Shown here: piece by piece, positions 25,760 through 34,248 of the stretch
Layout: the number at the start of each line of letters is the position of its first letter
How positions within the stretch are numbered: position 1 is the stretch's first letter
Assembly: GCA_965225625.1 (NCBI GenBank)
Contig: CBDDBH010000032.1
Location: 1 to 64,000 of the forward strand
Length of the DNA stretch: 64,000 nucleotides
Source of the DNA: CBDDBH01 sp965225625
GTDB taxonomy: Bacteria; Pseudomonadota; Gammaproteobacteria; JADZEE01
Direction of reading: 5' to 3'
The notes under the pieces: generated by a model
Told to the model about the DNA's origin: nothing
Seen by the model: the letters and a program-made list of their open reading frames with translations, nothing else
Database searches by the model: none
Translations under genes and position numbers: made by a program

Positions 25760-25790
25760 AGCAGGACAAATTCTCTGACCCCGTGAATGT

Positions 25791-25810
25791 GCTTACCTCC
25801 AAAGGTAAGC
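25791..25810. terminator. Hairpin between convergent genes
   Basis: GCTTACCT-CCAA-AGGTAAGC is a perfect 8-bp stem with a 4-base loop between the converging genes ending at 25759 and 25839. There is no clear U-tract on either side, so terminator function is only suggested by position. Confidence 0.4.
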
Positions 25811-25838
25811 ATCCAATGGACCCTTCAGGCCGGCAAAG

Positions 25839-27056
25839 TCAAGGCGTTGAGCGAGCCGCTTTCGCCAGCGGCAGCACCGCCACGAACAGCACGGTGCTTA
25901 CCAGGATGAAGCCGCCCGCCATGTAGCGCACAGGCAGATAGCTGCCCTCGCTGATCAGAACAGCCGCGAAGGCAGGGCCAATGATGGCGCCAACGCCTTG
26001 GGCCGCCGGGACCAGCACTACATAACGCCCCGCTCTATCGAGCATGGCGACTAGCGCCATTTGGTAGGCATTAACGAACAGCCACATCCATTCGAACAGC
26101 ATCGCGGCCAGGGCATAAGTTTCACGACTAGCGTTTTGCGTTGTCAGAGCAACGGCAACGATGGAGCCGATTCCGGAAATGACGAACGGCCAGATTACGC
26201 CCATGCGATTGCCGAGCCATGCAGCCGAGGCCGATCCGAACAACGCGGCAACCATTGACAGGGCCAGCACCGATCCGATGTAGACGTTGCTCAGTCCGGC
26301 CGCGTTACCGATCCGCTCGATGTAGGTCCAGAAACCGACGGTCCCGCAAAAATGCAGTGCAGTCGCAAACAATACGACCACTATGAGTCCGATGTTTGCG
26401 GTAGCACTGGCGTCGGTTTGTGTCGGAAAACCCGCTGATTTCGAACTGCCGGTTGGCAAGCCGACGATGGCGGCACAGACAATGGCCGACATGCTCGCGA
26501 GCAGCAAGAACAGACCATCCAACCCCCAACGGGCAAGGATATGCGGGGACAAGGCCAACGCGACGATCATAATAGTGGTCTGCACCGTCAGACCGATCCC
26601 GAAGGCCCTCTCAGATCTGTCCTGATCACCTAAGGTCGCGATCGAGACACTGAACACCGTACCGGTGCCGAGGCTGGCAAATACGCGGCACGTCATCATC
26701 AACGTGAATTCGGCGATGCCGGTAGCGACCAGGTTGGCGATTAACGCAACGCCGAGGCCTATCGCGACTACCGTGCGCCAGTTCACACGCCCGACCCACC
26801 ACAGGCCGAGCGCCGAAGCCAGAGCCATGCCCAAGGCATCGGCTGAGGCGAGGAAACCCGCTTGCGGCTCAGTGAAACCGAGATCGCTGATGTAGGCACC
26901 CACCAGCATTGGTGCAAGCAGCACGGCCACGGGGCCGATGGCGAACAGCAATGCGCCGGCAAGGATCGCGGTACGTTGCGACGGCATGGCGGCGGAGGTG
27001 TTCACGGCTTTTCGGGAGGACGACGATGGTTGCAAACGTCCGGATCTCCCAGACAT
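25839..27056 (-). CDS. MFS transporter
   Basis: A 405-aa major facilitator with about 12 hydrophobic helices. Loop motif after helix 2 (WWVGRVNWRTVVAIGLGVAL); VFASLGTGTVFSVSIATLGD matches helix 4-5. It is distantly similar in layout to the MFS protein of 44450-45604 (both begin 'GPxxVGAYxxxLGFxE'). The start may be an internal Met (MPSQRTAILAG), as the first 25 residues are hydrophilic. The transported substrate is not evident; small organic or aromatic molecules would fit the neighbourhood, by inference. Confidence 0.88.
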   Translation of the reverse strand: MSGRSGRLQPSSSSRKAVNTSAAMPSQRTAILAGALLFAIGPVAVLLAPMLVGAYISDLGFTEPQAGFLASADALGMALASALGLWWVGRVNWRTVVAIGLGVALIANLVATGIAEFTLMMTCRVFASLGTGTVFSVSIATLGDQDRSERAFGIGLTVQTTIMIVALALSPHILARWGLDGLFLLLASMSAIVCAAIVGLPTGSSKSAGFPTQTDASATANIGLIVVVLFATALHFCGTVGFWTYIERIGNAAGLSNVYIGSVLALSMVAALFGSASAAWLGNRMGVIWPFVISGIGSIVAVALTTQNASRETYALAAMLFEWMWLFVNAYQMALVAMLDRAGRYVVLVPAAQGVGAIIGPAFAAVLISEGSYLPVRYMAGGFILVSTVLFVAVLPLAKAARSTP

Positions 27057-27293
27057 ACCAAAGTGGCGGGCGCCGCCGCTGAACTCACAATCTCACTCCA
27101 TGGTGCAACTTTGGTTATGTTCATGGTTGTTGCTGCGCGGTTGCGTTGTCCCAATCACAGGCCTGGTTGTACTAATTGTTTCCCGAGTCAGATCCAAGTT
27201 AGTGAATCAATGATAGGTGCAAAATGCCACATATCACCGTTGCTCGCAGACTCCGCTAGCCTTCTCCTATCAACCCACCGGGAGGAAAGCACA

Positions 27294-27806
27294 TGGACAT
27301 CACACTGGAACAGGCGTCAGCCATTGCGGAGATCGTCGGCGGTATTGCGGTCATTGCCTCGCTGTTGTACCTCGCCACACAGGTGCGACAAGGCACCCGA
27401 ACACCGCGCGCCTGGAGGCCGTTCAGGCGATTACCAGCGAGTGGGGCAGTGGTATGCCACGCTGACGCCTAATCCGGGTCTGGTAGACATATGGCACAAA
27501 GGAAGCTTTGACTTTGACAGTCTGAAACCGACTGAGCAAATACAGTTCGTCCTGCTGGTAACACGGCTCATTCGTATTTTTCAGGAGCAATACCTCCAAT
27601 GGCAGGAGGGGGCGATGGACGATAGATTTTGGCGAACCTGGGTAGCGCAACTTAAAGACGGTTTCCAACCTCCGGGGTGCCAAGCGGTTTGGGCGCGACG
27701 GCGACACTGGTTCGACGCAGACTTTCAGATGTATATAGACGATGAAGTCATAGGCATCAGCGACGCAAAGCCACTATACGATCCTCCCAGCGCTCGGCCC
27801 CAATAA
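27294..27806 (+). pseudogene. One-helix membrane protein family member, two frameshifts
   Basis: ATG 27294 with GGGAGGAAAG upstream encodes MDITLEQASAIAEIVGGIAV, IASLLYLATQVRQGT. The continuation lies first in a second frame (TARLEAVQAITSEWG, about 27400-27445) and then in a third (GQWYATLTPNPGLVDIWHKG, then RIFQEQYLQWQEGAMDDRFW) to a stop at 27804-27806. Two compensating indels therefore broke it. Its upstream sequence (CTATCAACCCACCGGGAGGA) resembles that before 30239, showing shared ancestry of the units. Confidence 0.75.
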
Positions 27807-27829
27807 TAGGGTGACGTGGGTGTGGAGGG

Positions 27830-28837
27830 CTAGGTGATTACCCCTTCCACGACCGAAATGATCGATTTGGTGGGTATTATCTCAACGAGCTTTATGTCCG
27901 CGGCTTCGAAAAGATCCGCGAATTCCGCAGCAGTGCGTTCCATGCCGGTCAGCGCGGTCATCATCAATATGTCTAATAGCTTGCCCATATCCGGTTGATT
28001 GGTTTCCCCGATGACGCACTCGGCAATGAGTATGCGACTGCCCGGCGCAGCGCCAGCCACAATATTTCGCAGGATCCGAACACATTCCTCGTCGTTCCAA
28101 TCGTGCAATATGTGGCGCAGAAAATAACAATCTGCCTCGACTGGAATACGCTCGAAAAAATCCCCTCCTTGAAAAGCGCAACGTTCCGCCATACCCAGCT
28201 CTGCGAACTTGTTGCGTGTCTGCTCTATAACCTCCGGGCGGTCGAATATGACCGCTTTAAGGTCTTCGTATCGACTCAATAAGCTGAGCACTACCTCACC
28301 ATGACTACCGCCGATATCGGCAAACGTTTTTACGTTGGAGAAGTCGTATGCGCTGATGACAGCCTCAGTTTCAGGCCAATGGATCCCACTGTAGCCGCGT
28401 TGAAACTCCTCGACCCGCTCCTGGCTTTCCGACATCCACTCAAATAGTGGTTTGCCATACCGGTGATCGAATGGAACTTTGTTCTGTAGTAATGCCTCTA
28501 GAAAAATCGGCAACAGGTCGAAGGTGATCTCTGCGTTGTTCTGTAAGAAAGGCGCGACTGTTCCCTCGATGTCAGACCTCAACAATTCAGACACCGGGGT
28601 CAAGGCATATTCGCTGGCCTTTGTCTCGTTGAAAACACCATGACTGCACATTAGTCGCATGATCCGATGAAACGTACGCGGCTGAATACCGGCTTCGTTC
28701 GCGAGATCCTCATTGTTCGACATGCCGGCGGCAATATGATCAACAACCCGTAGTTTGGTGACTACGTATAGGCACGCAGGCACCAATATGCTGAATTGCA
28801 ACTCCATTAGGGACTTCTGCGCACTAAATCGGTCCAT
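27830..28837 (-). CDS. SAM-dependent O-methyltransferase (hydroxyneurosporene/caffeate type)
   Basis: 335 aa from ATG 28837 (AAGGAGAATAACC upstream). The N-terminal dimerisation/winged-helix part contains ANEAGIQPRTFHRIMRLMCS and YALTPVSELLRSD. The SAM-binding part reads VKTFADIGGSHGEVVLSLLS and AVIFDRPEVIEQTRNKF. The catalytic-His region YFLRHILHDWNDEECVRILR and IAECVIGETNQPD follow. It methylates a hydroxyl group of an aromatic, isoprenoid or polyketide compound. With the carotenoid oxygenase and monooxygenases nearby, a secondary-metabolite role is possible. Confidence 0.92.
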   Translation of the reverse strand: MDRFSAQKSLMELQFSILVPACLYVVTKLRVVDHIAAGMSNNEDLANEAGIQPRTFHRIMRLMCSHGVFNETKASEYALTPVSELLRSDIEGTVAPFLQNNAEITFDLLPIFLEALLQNKVPFDHRYGKPLFEWMSESQERVEEFQRGYSGIHWPETEAVISAYDFSNVKTFADIGGSHGEVVLSLLSRYEDLKAVIFDRPEVIEQTRNKFAELGMAERCAFQGGDFFERIPVEADCYFLRHILHDWNDEECVRILRNIVAGAAPGSRILIAECVIGETNQPDMGKLLDILMMTALTGMERTAAEFADLFEAADIKLVEIIPTKSIISVVEGVIT

Positions 28838-28925
28838 GGTTATTCTCCTTAACAGATTTACGACCAACCTTATTCCACCAGACGCACGATCGGGCCGAGC
28901 TTAACATTCGTTGACGCATTGAAAA

Positions 28926-29984
28926 TCAGGTGATGCCATACCAGGTGCCCCTGCCCGCACCATGTTGCTCGAGGTGTCCTGCGCGGGTGAGCGCTTGCAG
29001 GTGATCTTTGATCGTATTTCGGTTTGCTTTCGTTGCTCGAACGGCTTCGGCAACAGTTACCCGACCGCGTTCACGACAAAACTCAAGTATTTGCACCGAT
29101 AGTTCAGGTAAGTCACCAAGTACCAGGCGCTCGCGCTCCATCTTCCTTTCCAAGCGTGCCTTTTGTTGCTGTAGAGACTTCAGGAAAAAGTTTAACCAGG
29201 GTTGCCAGTTCGGTGATGCCGTGCGGATCGTACCCTGCGTCTGGCGCTAACCCAGATAGTAGGCATCCTTATTTTGCTCTATAGCGCTTTCAAGCGAACT
29301 GTAAGGCACATAGTCATAACCGGCGCGCAGTAGTAAGAGCGTTGTTAGAATTCTTGAGAGCTGCACGTTCCCGTCTTGAAATGGGTGAATCTCTAGAAAC
29401 ACGACGATGAATACTGCAATACAGATCAGTGGGTGCAGATCTTCATCGTCGAAGTTTTCTTGTACCCATGCCACCAGCGCTGTCATCAGGCGCGGCGTGT
29501 CGAACGGCGTTGCCGTTGCAAAGACGATGCCGAGATTTCCACCATCTGGGCCATAGGCTTCGACGTGGTTGCTGTGCGTTTTGTACTCGCCGCGATGCCG
29601 GGCATCTATTGACGAGTACTGAAGCAGAGCACCGTGCAGTTGCTTGAGGTGATTCTCTGTCAGCGGAATCGCGGCGGAATGCTCAAAGACGGTCTTCATG
29701 GCTTTGGCATAACCGGCTACCTCTTGTTCGTCGCGTGAGGCGAATTTCTTTAGGTCTAAACCGGCAAGCAAGCGCTCGACTTGTTCGTCTGTCAGCTTTG
29801 CGCCCTCGATCCGCGTCGAGGAGCCGACGCTCTCGATGGTGGCGACGCGGCGCAATGCCACCAGGCACTCCGGCGAAATCCGGCCGATGGCCATCCACGC
29901 ACCCTTGAACTCGTCGACCTCAGCGATGAGCCTCAGAATCTTTTGGGTGATCAGTAGGCCGTCGGTACGGATGCCTCCATCCAT
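28926..29984 (-). pseudogene. Fic-family AMP-transferase with C-terminal winged helix, broken
   Basis: ATG 29984 with GGAGGTAAAA upstream. N-terminal Fic_N part (VATIESVGSSTRIEGAKLTD carries the SxxxE inhibitory-type motif), then HRGEYKTHSNHVEAYGPDGG. The Fic motif reads IHPFQDGNVQLSR, whereas the canonical form is HPFxDGNGRxxR: Gly and the phosphate-binding Arg are replaced by Val and Gln. At YYLG the frame meets TAG (29247-29249), then resumes RQTQGTIRTASPNWQPW and runs through a winged-helix domain (VTVAEAVRATKANRNTIKDH) to 28926. Catalytically dead and truncated. Confidence 0.85.
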
Positions 29985-30062
29985 TTTTACCTCCGATTCC
30001 ATCCATTCAAGGGTGGCATATCTCCATCCAATCGCCCATCCATTTCCATCCAATAACGATTA

Positions 30063-30140
30063 GGACAATTCAAGGAGCCAGATCTCTCGAGCAAAATTTT
30101 CAGCCGCGAGAATTTTCAAGCGCTCTGGCTTCTTGAAATG
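30063..30140. repeat. AATTCAAGG-type dispersed repeat, copy 1
   Basis: The stretch CAATTCAAGGAGCCAGATCT through AAAATTTT to TTTTCAAG and CTTCTTGAAATGA is matched at 33127-33197 by AATTCAAGGGGTCAGATC, AAAATTTG, TTTCAAGG and CTCTTGAAACAT. Each copy contains inverted TTCAAG/CTTGAA pairs that can form hairpins. Probably a small non-autonomous or REP-like element. Confidence 0.5.
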
Positions 30141-30238
30141 AGGATTCTGACTTCTCGAAACCGGGTGCCGCCCGCGCAGGGAATTTCTTATTCCATGCCG
30201 CTATTCTCCCCGTATCAACCCGTCGGAAGGAAAGCATC

Positions 30239-30712
30239 ATGATCACTCTTGAGAAAACCTATTACCTCGCCCAAATCGCTGCAGTTATTGCGTTGATTGT
30301 GTCGCTGCTCTATGTCGGGCAGCAGATACAGCAGAACACACTATCAATTTCGAACAGCAGTCTGCAGGCGGCATCTGACACCTTTATCTACCGTACCGGT
30401 CTTGTCGCTCAGGACGCCGAATTGGCCAACATTCTTCGGCGAAGCGAAGCGGATTACGCCAGCTTGAGCGAAGACGAAAAATATCGTGCCAAGACTTTTG
30501 CCAGCATGACGCTGACCCAGCTTTACAACGAATTCCTAACCAGGCAATCAGGCGCTCACAGCGCTCGTTCATGGGAGATACTCCTCCCGTATTTCCGTTG
30601 GATAATGAAATCGGAAGTGAACCGGCATTTCTATATCGATAACCAAGCTCTTTTTGACGAAGACTTTCGCGTCTTCATGGACTCCATCATTCAGGAGATA
30701 GTCGCATCATGA
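30239..30712 (+). CDS. One-helix membrane protein, intact paralogue A
   Basis: 157 aa from ATG 30239 (GGAAGGAAAGC upstream). The N-terminal helix (YYLAQIAAVIALIVSLLYVG) is followed by QQIQQNTLSISNSSLQAASD, the position of QTRQTASLLRSES in the related genes, then a helical cytosolic part with TQLYNEFLTRQSGAHSARSW and a short acidic end. No enzyme motif is visible. It overlaps the next gene by four bases (ATGA), so the two are coupled and may form a heteromer. Function unknown. Confidence 0.75.
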   Translation: MITLEKTYYLAQIAAVIALIVSLLYVGQQIQQNTLSISNSSLQAASDTFIYRTGLVAQDAELANILRRSEADYASLSEDEKYRAKTFASMTLTQLYNEFLTRQSGAHSARSWEILLPYFRWIMKSEVNRHFYIDNQALFDEDFRVFMDSIIQEIVAS

Positions 30713-31239
30713 AACTAGAAACTGCCTATTACACAAGCCAACTGGTGGTAGCGGCGGCGGTCGTGTTGTCGCTGATTGCGTTGACGATGCAAATCAGTCA
30801 GAACACGCGAGCAATTGAAGGTCAGGCCATCCTCGCGGTGACAGAAATCATTCAACGAGATGTGGCGCCGATGATGGGTTCTGACCTTCCCGCTGTGTGG
30901 ACCAAAGCTATCGACTCGCCAGAATCACTTTCGCGACTGGAGTTAGTGCAGTTAGATGCGTACATGACCGCCAGCCTGGCGGCTAGGCAGAACGAGTTCC
31001 TGCAGTTCCACCAAGACGCTCTCCAAGAATCGCTGTTAGACAGTGGAACTGTAGCCGTCAGATTCGCGCTCGGCGCACGTTGGCACCGCAATTGGTGGGA
31101 AAAAGTCGGTCAGTTTATCTTCGAGCGTCAGTTCGTTGAGTACGTTAATGATCTGCTTGCGAGTCCGGCTCCGACTTCCAATTTCAGCGATTTGGATACT
31201 TATTTTAAAAGTCTGGAGTTAACACAGTCCAATAATTAG
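30709..31239 (+). CDS. One-helix membrane protein, intact paralogue B
   Basis: 176 aa. N-terminal helix VVAAAVVLSLIALTMQISQN followed by TRAIEGQAILAVTEIIQRDV, then ARQNEFLQFHQDALQESLLD and RWHRNWWEKVGQFIFERQFV. This has the same layout (helix, Q-x-x-Q-N-T, conserved 'EF-x-QF/Q' and 'WW-x-x-VG') as the genes at 15132, 23366, 27294 and 30239. Translationally coupled to the preceding gene. Function unknown. Confidence 0.75.
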   Translation: MKLETAYYTSQLVVAAAVVLSLIALTMQISQNTRAIEGQAILAVTEIIQRDVAPMMGSDLPAVWTKAIDSPESLSRLELVQLDAYMTASLAARQNEFLQFHQDALQESLLDSGTVAVRFALGARWHRNWWEKVGQFIFERQFVEYVNDLLASPAPTSNFSDLDTYFKSLELTQSNN

Positions 31240-31252
31240 AAGACGCCACACC

Positions 31253-31369
31253 ATGAACACCGAGAAGAGAAGTCACGTGGTATCGATGACGGCCAATGTG
31301 GGGGTACTGATTGGGCTGTCGTTATTGGTGGCCACAAGCGCCTGGTCACACTTGCCGGTATTGAGCTGA
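31253..31369 (+). CDS. Small single-helix protein
   Basis: A 38-aa frame from ATG 31253: MNTEKRSHVVSMTANVGVLI then GLSLLVATSAWSHLPVLS. One hydrophobic segment follows a basic start, so a tiny membrane protein or a signal-peptide remnant. It lies 13 bp after the preceding gene on the same strand and may be part of the same transcript. Too short to be sure. Confidence 0.35.
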   Translation: MNTEKRSHVVSMTANVGVLIGLSLLVATSAWSHLPVLS

Positions 31370-31466
31370 ATAGTTTCCCGCATATACTTTAATATCATTG
31401 CAGGCTAGCGAGCGGGGTGACCTCGCTTAAAAGAAAGAAAACGCTCTGCGGGATGGGCACTATGTA

Positions 31467-33116
31467 ATGGCTGATATTGATGGGGTTTCGAGCAACGCAG
31501 TTGCAGATGCCAACGGCGCCCAGGTCGATTTCGACGCGGTTATCGTCGGCGCGGGTATAGCCGGGCTTTATCAGCTCTATCGCCTGCGCAATCTGGGTCT
31601 GAGCGTGCGGACCTTGGAGGCAGCCGGCGCGGTCGGCGGGACATGGTACTGGAACCGCTACCCGGGCGCACGCGTCGACTCACAGTCGTACGTCTATCAA
31701 TATTGGTTCTCTGATGAAATCCTGAACGAATGGAACTGGAGTGAGCGATTCCCGGCCCAAGCTGAATGTGAGCGCTATCTAAACTTCGTCGCTGACAAGT
31801 GCGACCTGCACAAAGACATCCAGTTCAATACGCGCGTTGCCTCAGCGGATTTCGACGACACAGCAAATCGCTGGATCATAAAGACTGACGGCGGCGAGAC
31901 GATTACCACCCGGTTCTTGGTGAGCTGCGCTGGCATGTTGTCGGCGCCACTGGTGCCGCCGTTTCCAGATCACGAGAAATTCGCCGGCCAGATTTTCCAC
32001 ACCGCCCGTTGGCCGGAGCAGGGCCTGCAGTTGGCAGGCAAGCGCGTTGGGGTCATCGGCACCGGGGCCACCGGCATTCAGGTGATCCAGACCATCGCCA
32101 GCGAGGTCGGCCAGCTGAAGGTCTTTCAGCGTACGCCTCAATACGCGATCCCCATGCGTAACCCCAAGCTTACCGATGCCGATCGCGCCGCTTATCGCAG
32201 CCGCTACCCCGAGCTTGAAAAGCGAGTTCATAGCACCTTTGCCGGTTTCGATTTCGACCTCGAGCAGCGTGCGTACGGCGAGCTGACGCCGGCCCAGTGC
32301 ACCGAAGTGCTGGAAACGCTCTGGGCGGACGGCTCGCTGAGTTTTTGGGTCGGCGGTTTCGTGGAATTGTTCTTCGATGAACAAGTCAACGAGGAGATCT
32401 CCCAATTCGTGCGCGCGAAGATCCGCGCACGCGTGGACGATCCGGCCGTTGCCGCAAAGCTGATCCCCACGAGCTACGGTTTCGGTACGCACCGTGTGCC
32501 GCTGGAAACCAACTACTTCGAAGCCTACAACCGCGACAATGTTGAACTCATTGACGTCAGCAAGACCCCGATTGAACGTTGCACCGAGACCGGATTGAAA
32601 ACGACCGACGCTGAGTACGAACTCGACGTCATCATTCTGGCGACCGGCTTCGATGCCGGCACCGGCGCGCTAAGCCGCATGAACGTTCACGGCCGCGACG
32701 GCCGCTCACTCACGCAACAATGGCGCCAGGACATTCGCTCCACCCTTGGCCTGCAGGTCCACGGTTACCCGAACCTGTTTACGGTTACAGGTCCACTGGC
32801 GCCAGCCACCGCCTTATGCAATATGACTACCTGTTTGCAGCAGCAGGTGGATTGGGTCAGCGATTGCATCGGGTACCTGCGCGAGCATGGAAGCACCGTC
32901 ATAGAAGCCACGGCCGAGAAGGAAGCCGAGTGGGTGCGGCACCATGATGAAGTAGCCAACACCACGCTGGTCGTCAAAACCGACTCCTGGTACATGGGTT
33001 CGAACATCGACGGCAAGCCGCGTCGCCTGCTGTCCTACGTCGGTGGGGTTGGCGAATATCGCCGCATCTGCGATGAATTAAAGGCAAGCGGGTACGCGGG
33101 TTTCACCATCGCCTGA
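31467..33116 (+). CDS. Baeyer-Villiger-type FAD monooxygenase
   Basis: 549 aa. First FAD Rossmann motif VIVGAGIAGLYQLYRLRNLG; GGTWYWNRYPGARVDSQSYV; the Baeyer-Villiger fingerprint FAGQIFHTARWP (F-x-G-x-x-x-H-T-x-x-W-P); the NADPH motif VGVIGTGATGIQVIQTIA; and LDVIILATGFDAGTGAL. Close in layout to cyclohexanone and steroid monooxygenases. It inserts oxygen next to a ketone, giving an ester or lactone, with NADPH and O2. Cytosolic. The neighbouring dehydrogenase, hydrolase and GST genes suggest catabolism or modification of a cyclic ketone or terpenoid; that is inference. Confidence 0.95.
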   Translation: MADIDGVSSNAVADANGAQVDFDAVIVGAGIAGLYQLYRLRNLGLSVRTLEAAGAVGGTWYWNRYPGARVDSQSYVYQYWFSDEILNEWNWSERFPAQAECERYLNFVADKCDLHKDIQFNTRVASADFDDTANRWIIKTDGGETITTRFLVSCAGMLSAPLVPPFPDHEKFAGQIFHTARWPEQGLQLAGKRVGVIGTGATGIQVIQTIASEVGQLKVFQRTPQYAIPMRNPKLTDADRAAYRSRYPELEKRVHSTFAGFDFDLEQRAYGELTPAQCTEVLETLWADGSLSFWVGGFVELFFDEQVNEEISQFVRAKIRARVDDPAVAAKLIPTSYGFGTHRVPLETNYFEAYNRDNVELIDVSKTPIERCTETGLKTTDAEYELDVIILATGFDAGTGALSRMNVHGRDGRSLTQQWRQDIRSTLGLQVHGYPNLFTVTGPLAPATALCNMTTCLQQQVDWVSDCIGYLREHGSTVIEATAEKEAEWVRHHDEVANTTLVVKTDSWYMGSNIDGKPRRLLSYVGGVGEYRRICDELKASGYAGFTIA

Positions 33117-33126
33117 AATGAAGAGA

Positions 33127-33197
33127 ATTCAAGGGGTCAGATCGGTTGAATAAAATTTGCGAAAACTATTTCAAGGGTTTTGGATCTCTTGAAACAT
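33127..33197. repeat. AATTCAAGG-type dispersed repeat, copy 2
   Basis: It begins AATTCAAGGGGTCAGATCGG and ends CTCTTGAAACAT, resembling 30063-30140. It also carries the GGGGTCAGA core of the REP-like elements found elsewhere in the window. It fills most of the gap between the monooxygenase and the MBL gene. Confidence 0.5.
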
Positions 33198-33229
33198 ACT
33201 CAATTTTCATTTTATCGAGGAAATAATCT

Positions 33230-34168
33230 ATGAAACCGGACACCACACGACTCATCGGCATTCTAATTATCGCTCTTCTCACGGTTGGCTCGCCGGCTAT
33301 CGCTGAAACTCAGCCCCCTCTGCAGATAAACGTATTCATGGCTTCCGAAGACCACCTGGGACTCGGGACCAGCTCCGTTATCATCTATGGTGAGAAAAAG
33401 GCCGTGTTGGTTGACGCCCAATTTTCCCTGTCAAATGCACACCGCTTGGTCGCGGAGATCCTCGAAACCGGACGGGAACTAACAACCATATACATAACCC
33501 ATGAACACCCGGACCATTTCATGGGTCTACCCGTTGTGAAGCAAGCCTTCCCTAACGCGAAGGTCTTATCCCTGAAAGTGAGTGCCGATGAGATCAACAA
33601 CAGCTTCGAGTTTAAGGCGAAGTACTGGGGGACACACGGATTGGGCGTAAACGCGACCAAGTCAACGGTCTTCATCGAAACACTGGAAGAGCCAGTCATC
33701 ATGCTCGAAGGTCGGCGGATTGAAATCTTGGGACCCTTTCAAGGCGACGCGCCCAACTCAAGCGTCGTTTGGGTGCCCTCAATCAAGACTTTGATCGCCT
33801 CTGATTTCATCTACGATCATGCGCACTCCTGGATGGCTGCCGGCAAAACGCCCGAGTTGCGCAAGGCGTGGTTGGATGCGCTCGACAGGTTCGAAGCGTT
33901 AAAACCAGAGGTGGTTGTGCCCGGCCATGCACCGACCAACGAATACTTATCGCCAGCGTCTATCGATTACACCCGACAGTACATTAAGACCTACATCAAA
34001 AAAATGGCGGAAACCAAAAATTCGACGGAACTTATCGCTGAGATGAACCGCATCTACCCCGGTATCGGGATGCAATTCGCGCTGCAATACGGCGCTAAGA
34101 TATTGAAGGACGCCTGGGTATGGGATGGCCAGTGGCCCGAGTCGCTACGGAATATGAAACCCCGCTAA
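33230..34168 (+). CDS. Exported metallo-beta-lactamase-fold hydrolase
   Basis: 312 aa. Signal peptide (RLIGILIIALLTVGSPAIAE), then SSVIIYGEKKAVLVDAQFSL and the zinc motif TTIYITHEHPDHFMGLPVVK (HxHxDH). A later Asp in KTLIASDFIYDHAHSWM and His in VVVPGHAPTN complete the site. Location periplasmic. The substrate is unknown; related proteins include lactonases and SoxH-like hydrolases, so hydrolysis of a lactone made by the preceding monooxygenase is a fair guess only. Its last 17 codons recur as a fragment at 35336-35405. Confidence 0.9.
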   Translation: MKPDTTRLIGILIIALLTVGSPAIAETQPPLQINVFMASEDHLGLGTSSVIIYGEKKAVLVDAQFSLSNAHRLVAEILETGRELTTIYITHEHPDHFMGLPVVKQAFPNAKVLSLKVSADEINNSFEFKAKYWGTHGLGVNATKSTVFIETLEEPVIMLEGRRIEILGPFQGDAPNSSVVWVPSIKTLIASDFIYDHAHSWMAAGKTPELRKAWLDALDRFEALKPEVVVPGHAPTNEYLSPASIDYTRQYIKTYIKKMAETKNSTELIAEMNRIYPGIGMQFALQYGAKILKDAWVWDGQWPESLRNMKPR

Positions 34169-34248
34169 CGCCGCACACATTCAGACACACTAACTGGCGG
34201 CTTCGCAAAGGCGTCGGTGACACGCCGACCGGTCGCGATTCTGCCTGA

